Below are positions 43,585-51,925 of a DNA stretch of 64,000 bases, in pieces. Both the position numbers and the translations under genes were made by a program. The notes beneath the pieces were generated by a model. That model saw only the letters and a program-made list of their open reading frames with translations, had not been told where the DNA came from and did no database searches. Source of the stretch: Elusimicrobiaceae bacterium (GTDB lineage: Bacteria; Elusimicrobiota; Elusimicrobia; Elusimicrobiales; Elusimicrobiaceae). Every line of letters starts with the position of its first letter. Within the stretch, counting starts at the first letter, position 1. Where the stretch lies: positions 1 through 64,000 of the forward strand of contig JAEELM010000016.1 in the NCBI GenBank assembly GCA_016282685.1. Direction: 5' to 3'.

Positions 43585-43950
43585 ATGAGAAAAAGAATTT
43601 TAATAGTGGAAGATGAAACAAGCCTTGTTGAATTGTTAACGCTTGTGTTGTCTCGCGAAGGATACGAAGTCCGCGCCTGCCAAAACGGCCGCGATGCCAT
43701 CGCCATGATGAAAACGGTCCACCCCCACTTGGTTATTTTAGATGTTATGTTGCCAGGATTGGACGGAACCAATCTCATCAAGATAATGTCCGAAGATGAA
43801 CAACTTGAATCTATCCCTGTTATCGTTACTTCCGCTCTTATTGAAGCCGAACGCTTATTCAAGCCTTATCCGCAAGTAAAATGTTTTGCTTATAAACCTT
43901 TTACGTTGGCAGATTTTATAGGGCAAGTTAAACGGTATATTGGTGATTAG
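43585..43950 (+). CDS. Single-domain response regulator
   Basis: A 121-residue receiver domain without output domain. It has the acidic pocket EDE at residues 8-10, the phosphorylated Asp in LVILDVMLPGLDG (about residue 53), the Thr/Ser site IVTSA and the Lys in CFAYKPFTLADF. Such CheY/Spo0F-like proteins act through binding partners. No histidine kinase is nearby. The leader carries TAGGAT as ribosome-binding site. It is a single gene with a terminator behind it. Confidence 0.92.
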   Translation: MRKRILIVEDETSLVELLTLVLSREGYEVRACQNGRDAIAMMKTVHPHLVILDVMLPGLDGTNLIKIMSEDEQLESIPVIVTSALIEAERLFKPYPQVKCFAYKPFTLADFIGQVKRYIGD

Positions 43951-43965
43951 TTTTTAAAATCTCTT

Positions 43966-43994
43966 AAAGCCCCGGGCAAACCGGGGCTTTATTT
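43966..43994 (+). terminator. Terminator of the response regulator gene
   Basis: A perfect 10-bp stem AAAGCCCCGG (43966-43975) / CCGGGGCTTT (43981-43990) with loop GCAAA, followed by ATTTTA. Confidence 0.9.
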
Positions 43995-44016
43995 TATCAT
44001 CAATAAGCAAAAATTA

Positions 44017-44033
44017 TATACTTTATATATACT
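44017..44033 (+). promoter_or_regulatory. Candidate -10 boxes for the marC-uvrB unit
   Basis: Two TATACT hexamers (44017-44022 and 44028-44033) precede a leader with AAGGAG before ATG 44057. Confidence 0.4.
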
Positions 44034-44056
44034 CATTTTTATAAGGAGTTTTAATT

Positions 44057-44743
44057 ATGACGGTAGATTGGAGCCTTTTAGTCAACTCTTTCATCGCTAC
44101 TATTGCTATTTTAAACCCCATAGGGAATATGCCTATCTTTTTGGGGCATGTAGAAAACGAATCTCCTCAAGTACAACGCGCCGTAGCCGTATTAATGGCT
44201 TGCTCCATCTTTGTATTATTACTCACCTTTTTCCTTTTTGGAACACGCATCCTTACCATGTTTGGTATCACGTTGCCCGCTTTCCGTTTGGCAGGATCTA
44301 TTATGATTTTACTCGTAGGTCTGCGCATGTTACAGGGGAAAAGCAAATTTGAAAATCACGGTATTGAAACCGCCGCTCATACCGGCAACACTTTTGACCA
44401 AGCACGCAGCTCATTGAGCCATATTTTAGTTCCGGTGGCTATGCCATTATTTATCGGCCCCGGTTCTATCACCACAGTTATTTTGTATGCAGAAAAAAGT
44501 CCTTCTGTGCTAATGTCTTTTTTGATGGTATTTGTGTTGGCCTTATGCGCCACGATTGTAGGAATAGTCCTTTTTTCTTCTCGCTGGATTTTTGACCGCA
44601 TTGGAACAAACGGCACGCAAATTGTCATTCGTTTTATGGGAATGATTCTATGTGCTATCGCTATGCAATTTATGATAGACGGAGTTGATCAACTTCTTCC
44701 CGGCGTGCTTAATGATGCTTTTACTCATGCGACTAAAATGTAA
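44057..44743 (+). CDS. MarC-family integral membrane protein
   Basis: A 228-residue inner-membrane protein of the MarC/UPF0056 family with six predicted helices. Family marks are NPIGNMPIFLGHV near residue 20, the FRLAGSIMILLVGLRML helix and PVAMPLFIGPGSITTVILYA. The family's molecular role is not established; it is not a proven antibiotic-resistance determinant. It has AAGGAG before the ATG and lies 27 bases upstream of uvrB. Confidence 0.9.
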   Translation: MTVDWSLLVNSFIATIAILNPIGNMPIFLGHVENESPQVQRAVAVLMACSIFVLLLTFFLFGTRILTMFGITLPAFRLAGSIMILLVGLRMLQGKSKFENHGIETAAHTGNTFDQARSSLSHILVPVAMPLFIGPGSITTVILYAEKSPSVLMSFLMVFVLALCATIVGIVLFSSRWIFDRIGTNGTQIVIRFMGMILCAIAMQFMIDGVDQLLPGVLNDAFTHATKM

Positions 44744-44770
44744 TCACCAAAAAGCAATTGTTGCAGACGT

Positions 44771-46762
44771 ATGAACAAATTTAAACTTGTTTCTCGTTTT
44801 ACCCCTGCAGGAGATCAACCAAAAGCGATTGAAGCTTTAACTCGCGGTGTGCTCGAAGGGCAAAAACGTCAAACGCTCTTGGGGGTTACCGGATCGGGCA
44901 AAACTTTTACCATGGCCAATGTGATTGAAAAGCTCAATCGGCCTACGCTTATTTTGTCTCCCAATAAAGTTTTAGCTGCTCAGCTATATGGTGAATTTAA
45001 GCAGTTTTTCCCCGAAAATGCCGTCGAGTATTTTATTTCTTATTATGATTATTACCAACCCGAAGCTTACATCCCGCAAACCGATACATACATAGAAAAA
45101 GATTCTGCCATTAATGAACAAATTGATAAGTTACGATTGAAAGCTACCACCTCTTTACTCACACGCAAAGATGTACTGGTTGTAGCCTCCGTTTCATGCA
45201 TTTATAATATCGGCTCGCCGGAAAGTTTTAATGAAATGCGCATTTATGTAAAAAAAGGGGGCGAAATGACCCGCTCCCAACTATCAGGGCATTTGATCAA
45301 AATTCAGTACCACCGGGATGAATTAGAATTTACAACAGGAAATTTTCGCATGCGGGGCCCATTCGTTGACGTAATGACTCCTTATTCTGCCAACGCTATT
45401 CGTGTGGAAATCACCGGCAAAACTATTGCCCATATTTATGAAATTCACCCTGTTACCGGTAATATACTGGCTGAATTAGAAGAAGCCTGGATTTATCCCG
45501 CCAAGCATTTCGTGGCCACCGAACAAGATACACAAAACGCACTGAATCAAATTGAAAAAGATTTGGAAATTCGTCACGCACAACTACTGCAACAAGGAAA
45601 AGAATTGGAAGCTTTCCGTTTGAAACAACGCACAGAATACGATTTGGAAATGTTACGCCAGGCAGGCTTTTGTTCCGGAATAGAAAATTATTCGCGTTAT
45701 ATAGATGGGCGACAACCGGGGCAACGTCCGCAATGTTTGCTGGATTATTTCAAACGATTTGACGATTTCTTGTTGTTTGTTGACGAATCTCACGTAGCTT
45801 TGCCACAAGTGCGCGGAATGTTTAACGGAGATCGCGCCCGCAAGCAAATGTTAATAGATTTCGGTTTTCGCTTGCCTTCCGCGTTAGATAATCGCCCATT
45901 AAGATTTGAGGAATTTGAGCAGCTGTTACCTTCTACTATTTTTGTATCTGCCACCCCGGGGCCATACGAACTCACCGTATCCGGCAATCAAATTGTAGAA
46001 CAAGTCATTCGCCCTACCGGCCTGGTAGATCCCGAAGTAACGCTACATCCCAGTGAAGGCCAAATCGACCATTTAGTACAAAAGATTAACGAACACAAAA
46101 AACGCGGAGAACGCACCCTCGTGCTGGCCTTGACCAAAAAAACTGCGGAAGATCTAAGTGCCTATTTTGTGGAAAAAAATATCAAAACCCGCTACCTCCA
46201 CTCCGATATAGAAGCGCTGGAACGTTTGGAAATCTTAAAACAATTCAAACAAGGTGATTTTGATGTATTGGTGGGGATCAACCTGTTGCGCGAAGGAATT
46301 GATATTCCGCAAGTGGGATTAGTGGCCATTATGGGGGCAGATAATGAAGGCTTCTTAAGAAACACCACTACTCTTATTCAAATAGCCGGGCGGGCCGCAC
46401 GCAACGTTGACGGAGAAGTAATTTTGTATGCAGACCGTCAAACCGATTCTATCCGTTACGCCCTCAATGAAATGAACCGACGACGGCAACTGCAACAAGC
46501 TTATAATAAAGAACATCATATCACCCCCAAAACCATTCAAAAAACGGAGGCGCAACTGGAAGAATTTGAACAACAAACCAAAACTTCTGCCTTTGGTATT
46601 TTAAGCAAAACATTACCAGAACCAACCGTTAAAAATATCAAAGCAATCGAAAAAGATATCGAACAACAAATGCACCAGGCTGCCGACGCTCTCAACTTTG
46701 AATTGGCCGCTGAATTACGCGACCGATTATTTGAAATTCGCCAAATGAAAGTTAAAAATTAG
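44771..46762 (+). CDS. uvrB: Excinuclease ABC subunit B
   Basis: UvrB verifies DNA lesions after UvrA loading and directs UvrC incision. The 663-residue protein has Walker A GVTGSGKT (38-45), the beta-hairpin region SYYDYYQPEAYIP, the DESH Walker B box LLFVDESHVALPQ, helicase motifs LVGINLLREGIDIPQV and QIAGRAARNVDG, and the C-terminal UVR domain (IEKDIEQQMHQAADALNFELAAELRD). Length and order are normal. Confidence 0.98.
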   Translation: MNKFKLVSRFTPAGDQPKAIEALTRGVLEGQKRQTLLGVTGSGKTFTMANVIEKLNRPTLILSPNKVLAAQLYGEFKQFFPENAVEYFISYYDYYQPEAYIPQTDTYIEKDSAINEQIDKLRLKATTSLLTRKDVLVVASVSCIYNIGSPESFNEMRIYVKKGGEMTRSQLSGHLIKIQYHRDELEFTTGNFRMRGPFVDVMTPYSANAIRVEITGKTIAHIYEIHPVTGNILAELEEAWIYPAKHFVATEQDTQNALNQIEKDLEIRHAQLLQQGKELEAFRLKQRTEYDLEMLRQAGFCSGIENYSRYIDGRQPGQRPQCLLDYFKRFDDFLLFVDESHVALPQVRGMFNGDRARKQMLIDFGFRLPSALDNRPLRFEEFEQLLPSTIFVSATPGPYELTVSGNQIVEQVIRPTGLVDPEVTLHPSEGQIDHLVQKINEHKKRGERTLVLALTKKTAEDLSAYFVEKNIKTRYLHSDIEALERLEILKQFKQGDFDVLVGINLLREGIDIPQVGLVAIMGADNEGFLRNTTTLIQIAGRAARNVDGEVILYADRQTDSIRYALNEMNRRRQLQQAYNKEHHITPKTIQKTEAQLEEFEQQTKTSAFGILSKTLPEPTVKNIKAIEKDIEQQMHQAADALNFELAAELRDRLFEIRQMKVKN

Positions 46763-46774
46763 TAGGATAATTAT

Positions 46775-47332
46775 ATGAAAACAAATACTATTGCTTTGCA
46801 ATCTGTTACAAAAGTGATTGGACTGGGAAAAACTACTAGCACACAGTCACTGGCCCGTTCTTTATCCTTATTGGAAACGCACGGCACCCTTATTTTAGCC
46901 TGCCAACAGACGGAAGCTTTTGACCGTTTCGGCAAAAAATTCCCGGCAGGAGACGGGGGAATCTATTTTACTTTAATCCTTAAGCCCTCTATTAAATTTT
47001 CTTTAGAGTCGCTCACGCGCGCCATGCAAAATGCGGTTACGGATACGTTGCAAAAGGTTTTCGAACTGAAAACAAAAATTACCGCAGAAGGCGACGTCTT
47101 AACGTGGGACAAATCCACCCGAAATTACAAAAAAATTGCAGGTATTTTAGTAGAAGAAAATGAGACCGGTTCTTACTTGGTAGGTTGTGGAATTTTCCTC
47201 AACAACAAAATAACCGGTGCCTTCCAAAATTCCTGTATTTCTCTAAAAAAGATAATCGGCTCGGACACGAGCAAAGAATTATTTTTGGATGAGGTCCTGA
47301 ATAATTTCTGGAAAGAATACTCTTTCTTATAG
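46775..47332 (+). CDS. BirA-fold protein with degenerate active-site loop
   Basis: A 185-residue protein that aligns by pattern with the catalytic domain of biotin-protein ligase: GKTTSTQSLARSL (GSTN-type start), LACQQTEAFDRFGKKF, GGIYFTLIL, KKIAGILVEE and YLVGCGIFLNN. The normal GRGRRGR biotinyl-AMP loop reads AFDRFGK, and the KWPND motif reads TWDKS. The Lys in KIAGIL is kept. It lacks a DNA-binding domain. It may be a divergent ligase or have lost adenylation activity. It follows uvrB by 12 bases. Confidence 0.65.
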   Translation: MKTNTIALQSVTKVIGLGKTTSTQSLARSLSLLETHGTLILACQQTEAFDRFGKKFPAGDGGIYFTLILKPSIKFSLESLTRAMQNAVTDTLQKVFELKTKITAEGDVLTWDKSTRNYKKIAGILVEENETGSYLVGCGIFLNNKITGAFQNSCISLKKIIGSDTSKELFLDEVLNNFWKEYSFL

Positions 47333-47374
47333 AGGCGCCTCTCCAGATTATTCCCCCCGTTTAGAGAAATAAGT

Positions 47375-47380
47375 TATAAT
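47375..47380 (+). promoter_or_regulatory. -10 box of tRNA-Val
   Basis: TATAAT 18 bases before the tRNA 5' end. No clear -35 is seen. Confidence 0.5.
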
Positions 47381-47397
47381 ATAAAGGTACCGTTTTC

Positions 47398-47469
47398 GGG
47401 CAGTTGGCGCAGCGGTAGCGCGTCCGCTTCACACGCGGAAGGTCACAGGTTCAAATCCTGTACTGCCCA
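47398..47469 (+). tRNA. tRNA-Val (anticodon CAC)
   Basis: A 72-base tRNA with a perfect 7-bp acceptor stem GGGCAGT/ACTGCCC, D-arm TGGCGCAGCGGTAGCGC, anticodon loop TTCACAC (CAC), T-loop GTTCAAATC and discriminator A. CCA is not encoded, unlike the tRNA-Gly of this window. Confidence 0.95.
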
Positions 47470-47475
47470 AATTTT

Positions 47476-47504
47476 AAAGCATCTCCTCCGGGGGTGCTTT
47501 TTTT
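47476..47504 (+). terminator. Terminator of tRNA-Val
   Basis: An 11-bp stem with two G-U pairs (47476-47486 / 47490-47500), loop TCC, followed by a run of T to 47504. Confidence 0.8.
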
Positions 47505-47566
47505 GGCAACAAAGTAGCTTTTTCCCCTCTCCAAAGGGTCTCTCTCTTTTTCACGAAGAAACGCTC

Positions 47567-47597
47567 TTGTCAAACCCCTATTCATCTATGCTATACT
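47567..47597 (+). promoter_or_regulatory. Promoter of the AI-2E/peptidoglycan-recycling operon
   Basis: TTGTCA (47567-47572), a 19-base spacer and TATACT (47592-47597). GAGAGG precedes ATG 47617. Confidence 0.6.
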
Positions 47598-47616
47598 AAC
47601 TTTAAGAGAGGGTTTT

Positions 47617-48633
47617 ATGTTTCGTTCGAAAACAGCAGAACAATTAGCACCAATCAATACCGTTTGTTTGATTATCCTTACCACCTGTGCAGCTACCGGG
47701 GTACTTGTTTATACCAAAAGCATCTTGATGCCTTTTGTAATCGCTTTGTTTTTTGTAATGGTAATGGCCACTATCGCAAAATGGATGACTCAGCGTTGGA
47801 AAACACCTTACTGGGTGGGACTACTCTCCTGCTTCCTAGCTTTTTTAGCCATTACCATGCTGGCCTTTTCTTTTATCTCCAACTCTATTGAATCTTTTGT
47901 AAATGGGGCCGGTATTTATACTGATCGCTTAAACGATAGTTTGGATTGGGTATTAGCCAAGGCCAACCATTATCACATTAATATCAATGCAGAGTTTGTA
48001 ACGGAAGCCGTCGCCAAGTTGCCGGTATTCAATATGGTAAAAAGTGTGGGCAGCATTATCATGTCTGTTTTTACCAATGCACTTTTGATTTTATTATTTG
48101 TCATCTTTATCTTAATGGGAAAAGCTTCCGACGAAAAACATTCTTTCGTCAGCTCCATGCAAAAACAAATCTCTTTTTACCTCATTGTTAAAATATCCGT
48201 TTCCTTATTGGCCGCTTTTTGCACCTGGATTGTATTAACTTTCGTTCATACGGAATTGGCTTCTATGTTAGCCGTACTTACTTTTATTTTGAATTTCATT
48301 CCGAATATCGGTCCCTCTATTGCCACATTGTCCCCCGTTCCTGTTTTGTTTTTACAATACGGTTTTGACTGGCACATTGTGTTTGTATTAGGCTGTTTAA
48401 TTGCAATTCATTTCTTAATCGGTAATATACTGGAAACGAAATGGTTAGGAAAGGGAATGGATTTGGACCCCGTTGTCGTTGTTGCCAGTTTAATTTTTTG
48501 GGCACTAGTCTGGGGAGTTATGGGCGCCCTTTTAGCAGTCCCGCTGACAGCTATCATAAAGATGGTTCTGGAACAAAATGAAACCACCCGGCCGTTGGCT
48601 AAAATTTTAGGAGGGAATTTTACTCTCAAATGA
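47617..48633 (+). CDS. AI-2E family membrane protein
   Basis: A 338-residue inner-membrane protein of the AI-2E/PerM family with about seven to eight helices: an N-terminal pair near 15-55, SLLAAFCTWIVLTFV, LTFILNFIPNIGPSIATL (a strong family signature) and the C-terminal LIFWALVWGVMGALLAVPLTAIIKM. Members export small molecules or act as Na+/H+ antiporters; the substrate here is unknown. Its stop overlaps the AmpG-like start (ATGA), so it is part of the recycling operon. Confidence 0.9.
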   Translation: MFRSKTAEQLAPINTVCLIILTTCAATGVLVYTKSILMPFVIALFFVMVMATIAKWMTQRWKTPYWVGLLSCFLAFLAITMLAFSFISNSIESFVNGAGIYTDRLNDSLDWVLAKANHYHININAEFVTEAVAKLPVFNMVKSVGSIIMSVFTNALLILLFVIFILMGKASDEKHSFVSSMQKQISFYLIVKISVSLLAAFCTWIVLTFVHTELASMLAVLTFILNFIPNIGPSIATLSPVPVLFLQYGFDWHIVFVLGCLIAIHFLIGNILETKWLGKGMDLDPVVVVASLIFWALVWGVMGALLAVPLTAIIKMVLEQNETTRPLAKILGGNFTLK

Positions 48634-49958
48634 AAACAACACCCTGGCTGTATATTCCTTCTCTCTATTTGGCAGAAGGATTTCCGTATATTATCATTAA
48701 TACCGTTTCGGTCATTTTGTACGGTGCTTTAGGCTATTCAAACGAGCAAATTACTTTGTGGACCGGATGGCTCTATTTGCCCTGGGTACTTAAAATGTTT
48801 TGGAGCCCTCTTATAGATGCCAACTCCACCAAACGCCGTTGGCTCTTGGGTGCGCAAACGGCCATGAGTGCAGTTTGGTTGTTGATTGCAGGATTAATTA
48901 CATGGCATGCCTTTGCTCATGCACAAGAAACACAAAATTTAACCTTCTTCATTCTTTCCCTTTTTGGTTTCTTATTGGGTGCTTTTGTATCTGCCACGTT
49001 AGATATTGCCACTGATGGTTATTATCTTCTGGCGCTTACTCCGCAAGAACAGGGCTATTTTGTGGGGGTGCGCACTTTCTTCTATCGTGTAGCCATGATT
49101 TTAGGCAGTGGGATCCTTGTTTCGTTGGTAGGATTGCTGGCCAAACACGGTGTTGCTTCCCCTTATAACTGGGCAATATTCTTTGGCACAATGGCTTTGT
49201 TTTTTGGCGTTTGTGCTCTTTTCCATTCTTTTTGCTTACCCCGGCCAACGGAAGATAAACCTGTGGCCAAAACCCAGGGAAAAGCCTGGGCGGAATCTTT
49301 CGGAGAATATTTTAAACAAAAAGATATTGTTTATATACTCCTTTTCATTTTACTGTATCGTTTCGGAGAAGCCCTGTTAGAAAAAATTGTTCCGCTTTTC
49401 TTGCTTAAACCTACTGCAGAAGGCGCTCTGGGCATTTCTATGCAAGCTTATGGCTTGATTAAAGGAACGTTTGGATTGGGGGCTATTATTGCCGGGAATT
49501 TACTGGGCGGTTGGTTGTTGGGGAAATTTGGCTTCAAAAAATGTATTTGGCCTTTCGCCATAGCGTTGGTATTACCCAATATCTTTTATGTTTATCTTGC
49601 AGCAGTTCACCCCGGTCTTACTATGGTGGGAGTACTTATCACATTAGAAAATTTCGGTTATGGGCTCGCTATGATGGCCTTAACTGTCTTTATTATGTAC
49701 ATCTCACAGGGACAGTATAAAACTTCCCATTATGCTATCTCTACCGGTATCATGGCTTTAGGGATGATGATTCCTTCTATGTTATCCGGTAAATTGCAAG
49801 CCTTGCTGGGCTATCAAGGTTTCTTTGGAGTAGCTTTCTTAATTAGCTTGGTTACTTTTGCGATCGTTCCCCTTTCTTTTAAAATAAAAACATTGGACGA
49901 AACTGAAGCAAAATTCAATCATCACTTAACGGAGAAAAAAGATGAAAAAACCAATTAA
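48630..49958 (+). CDS. ampG: AmpG-like muropeptide permease (MFS)
   Basis: A 442-residue major facilitator protein with about twelve helices. The N-terminal YLAEGFPYIIINTVSVILYGALGYSNEQI and LPWVLKMFWSPLIDANSTKRRW are characteristic of AmpG-type permeases, as is LDIATDGYYLLAL. AmpG imports GlcNAc-anhydroMurNAc muropeptides during wall recycling. The neighbours murQ, anmK and nagZ process exactly these products, which strongly supports the assignment. It overlaps murQ by 17 bases. Confidence 0.9.
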   Translation: MKTTPWLYIPSLYLAEGFPYIIINTVSVILYGALGYSNEQITLWTGWLYLPWVLKMFWSPLIDANSTKRRWLLGAQTAMSAVWLLIAGLITWHAFAHAQETQNLTFFILSLFGFLLGAFVSATLDIATDGYYLLALTPQEQGYFVGVRTFFYRVAMILGSGILVSLVGLLAKHGVASPYNWAIFFGTMALFFGVCALFHSFCLPRPTEDKPVAKTQGKAWAESFGEYFKQKDIVYILLFILLYRFGEALLEKIVPLFLLKPTAEGALGISMQAYGLIKGTFGLGAIIAGNLLGGWLLGKFGFKKCIWPFAIALVLPNIFYVYLAAVHPGLTMVGVLITLENFGYGLAMMALTVFIMYISQGQYKTSHYAISTGIMALGMMIPSMLSGKLQALLGYQGFFGVAFLISLVTFAIVPLSFKIKTLDETEAKFNHHLTEKKDEKTN

Positions 49959-50841
49959 TTTAAACCTCTTAGCCACAGAAACCCGCAACCCCAATACATT
50001 GGATTTAGATCGCCTGACGCCGCGCCAAATTGCGCACAAAATCAATGCAGAAGACAAAGTAGCTGCTCTCGCTGTACAAAAAGCCGAAAAAGAAATCGGG
50101 CAAGTAATGCGCATGGCCGCTGATGCTTATTCTCATAAGCATAAAATTATTTTTATGGGAGCCGGAACCAGCGGACGCCTGGGGATTTTGGAAGCGGTAG
50201 AATGTGTGCCTACTTTTGGAACAAAACCTTCTGAGATTATCGGCATCATTGCCGGTGGGAAAAAAGCTATTTTCCGTGCACAAGAAGGAGCTGAAGACAG
50301 CGCCACTTTAGGGGCCGCTGATGTGATGAAAAATGCCAAAAAAGGGGATTTGGTAGTAGGGCTTTCCGCCAGTGGGCGTACCCCCTATGTTATGGGAGCA
50401 TTAAAAAAAGCGCAACAAATCGGTGCACGCACGGCGCTTGTTTCCTGCAACGGCCGCGCCGATACTACAAATGCCGAAGTCCATATTTTCTTACCCACCG
50501 GGCCGGAAGCTTTGTGCGGTTCTACCCGCATGAAAGCCGGAACTGCCACTAAAATGGCCCTTAACGCTATTACCACCGGCGCAATGACCTTGTGTGGCAA
50601 AACGTATCACAACCTTATGATTGACGTACAACCTACTAATTTAAAACTGGTTGCCCGTGCTACACGTTTGATTAGCGAAGTCGCAAAAACAGATGAAAAA
50701 ACTGCCCAAAAATTGTTAAAACTTTCCGGGCAAAAAGTAAAAACAGCCGTTGTCATGCATTGTAAAAAAGTCAACAAACAAGAAGCCGAACAATTACTTA
50801 AAAAGAACAACGGTTTCTTGACGAAGGTAATAGATGACTAA
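49942..50841 (+). CDS. murQ: N-acetylmuramic acid 6-phosphate etherase
   Basis: MurQ removes the lactyl ether of MurNAc-6-phosphate, giving GlcNAc-6-phosphate and D-lactate. The 299-residue SIS-domain protein has TETRNPNTLDLD at the N terminus, the AGTSGRLGILEAVECVPTFG block, GLSASGRTPYVMGAL, and GPEALCGSTRMKAGTATKMALN. A GGAG site lies inside the end of ampG. It uses the product of AnmK, encoded next, so the two steps are adjacent in the genome and pathway. Confidence 0.97.
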   Translation: MKKPINLNLLATETRNPNTLDLDRLTPRQIAHKINAEDKVAALAVQKAEKEIGQVMRMAADAYSHKHKIIFMGAGTSGRLGILEAVECVPTFGTKPSEIIGIIAGGKKAIFRAQEGAEDSATLGAADVMKNAKKGDLVVGLSASGRTPYVMGALKKAQQIGARTALVSCNGRADTTNAEVHIFLPTGPEALCGSTRMKAGTATKMALNAITTGAMTLCGKTYHNLMIDVQPTNLKLVARATRLISEVAKTDEKTAQKLLKLSGQKVKTAVVMHCKKVNKQEAEQLLKKNNGFLTKVIDD

Positions 50842-51925
50842 ACTGGCTTTAGGACTAATGAGCGGCACAAGCGCTGACGGATTAACCATTAGCGCTGTGT
50901 CGTTGCGTCCTTTTAAAATCCTCCACTTCAAAAACTATCCATATACGCCCTCATTTCAACAGAAATTATTATTGGCATACGATCTAAAAGCACCTCAGTT
51001 AAGTGCGCTGCATTATGAAATTGGACGCGTGTATGCTACGTTGGTAAAACGATTTTTAAAAGATTTTCACTTGTCAGTGCGTGACGTTGCTGTTATCGGT
51101 TCACACGGCCAAACCATTTATCATGGCCCCGGAGACAAAACCCCCAACACACTACAAATTGGGGAACCTTCTTTTATGGCGGCCCAGATAGGGTGTCCCG
51201 TTGTGAGTGATTTTCGTGCTATGGATATGGCTTTGGGAGGAGAGGGCGCTCCCCTTATGCCATTTTTCGATCAATATTTTTGGGGGCGCCGTACTAAACC
51301 CGTCATTTTACTTAATATCGGCGGTATCTCTAACTTTTCGGTCGTCGGAAAAAACATTAAAACTTTTGGATTTGATGTAGGCCCCGGGAACACTTTAATT
51401 GATCTAATTTGCCAGGAAGCCTTCAAAAAACCTTTTGATAAAAATGGGCAATTTGCTGCAAAAGGAACGCCTCATATCCAACATGTACAATCTTTGCTCA
51501 AACAACCTTATTTCCGCCAAAAACCTCCTAAAAGTTTGGACAAAAACACTTATGGGCAAGATTATGTAAATCATTATTTTCCGGCGAAAAATTTTGCAAA
51601 TGCATATGACCGGATAGCTACTGCCACTTATTTTACAGCCGCCACCATTGCCGACGCCATCAAACGTTTTGTCCCTAAAAAAGCACAATATAAGTTGATT
51701 GTTTCCGGCGGTGGATGCTACAATAAAACCCTTTTAAAATATTTACATACCCAATTGCCGCATTTAATAATTACTACTTCCCAAGCAGAAGGAATAAATC
51801 CCCAAGCCAAGGAGAGTGCGGCTTTTGCGTTGTTTGGCTATTTAGCTCTACAACAGAAAACAAACCACTGCGCCTATGCTACCGGCGCGTGTAAAAATGC
51901 AATCTTAGGAAAAATATGTCGATGA
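50834..51925 (+). CDS. anmK: Anhydro-N-acetylmuramic acid kinase
   Basis: AnmK opens the 1,6-anhydro ring of anhydroMurNAc and phosphorylates it to MurNAc-6-phosphate. The 363-residue protein has GLMSGTSADGLTISAV (the family usually reads GTSmDGID; here the Asp is kept, with Thr/Leu changes), GSHGQTIYHGP, ALGGEGAPLMPFFDQYFW, LLNIGGISN and GFDVGPGNTLID. It overlaps murQ by 8 bases and nagZ by 10. Confidence 0.95.
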   Translation: MTKLALGLMSGTSADGLTISAVSLRPFKILHFKNYPYTPSFQQKLLLAYDLKAPQLSALHYEIGRVYATLVKRFLKDFHLSVRDVAVIGSHGQTIYHGPGDKTPNTLQIGEPSFMAAQIGCPVVSDFRAMDMALGGEGAPLMPFFDQYFWGRRTKPVILLNIGGISNFSVVGKNIKTFGFDVGPGNTLIDLICQEAFKKPFDKNGQFAAKGTPHIQHVQSLLKQPYFRQKPPKSLDKNTYGQDYVNHYFPAKNFANAYDRIATATYFTAATIADAIKRFVPKKAQYKLIVSGGGCYNKTLLKYLHTQLPHLIITTSQAEGINPQAKESAAFALFGYLALQQKTNHCAYATGACKNAILGKICR

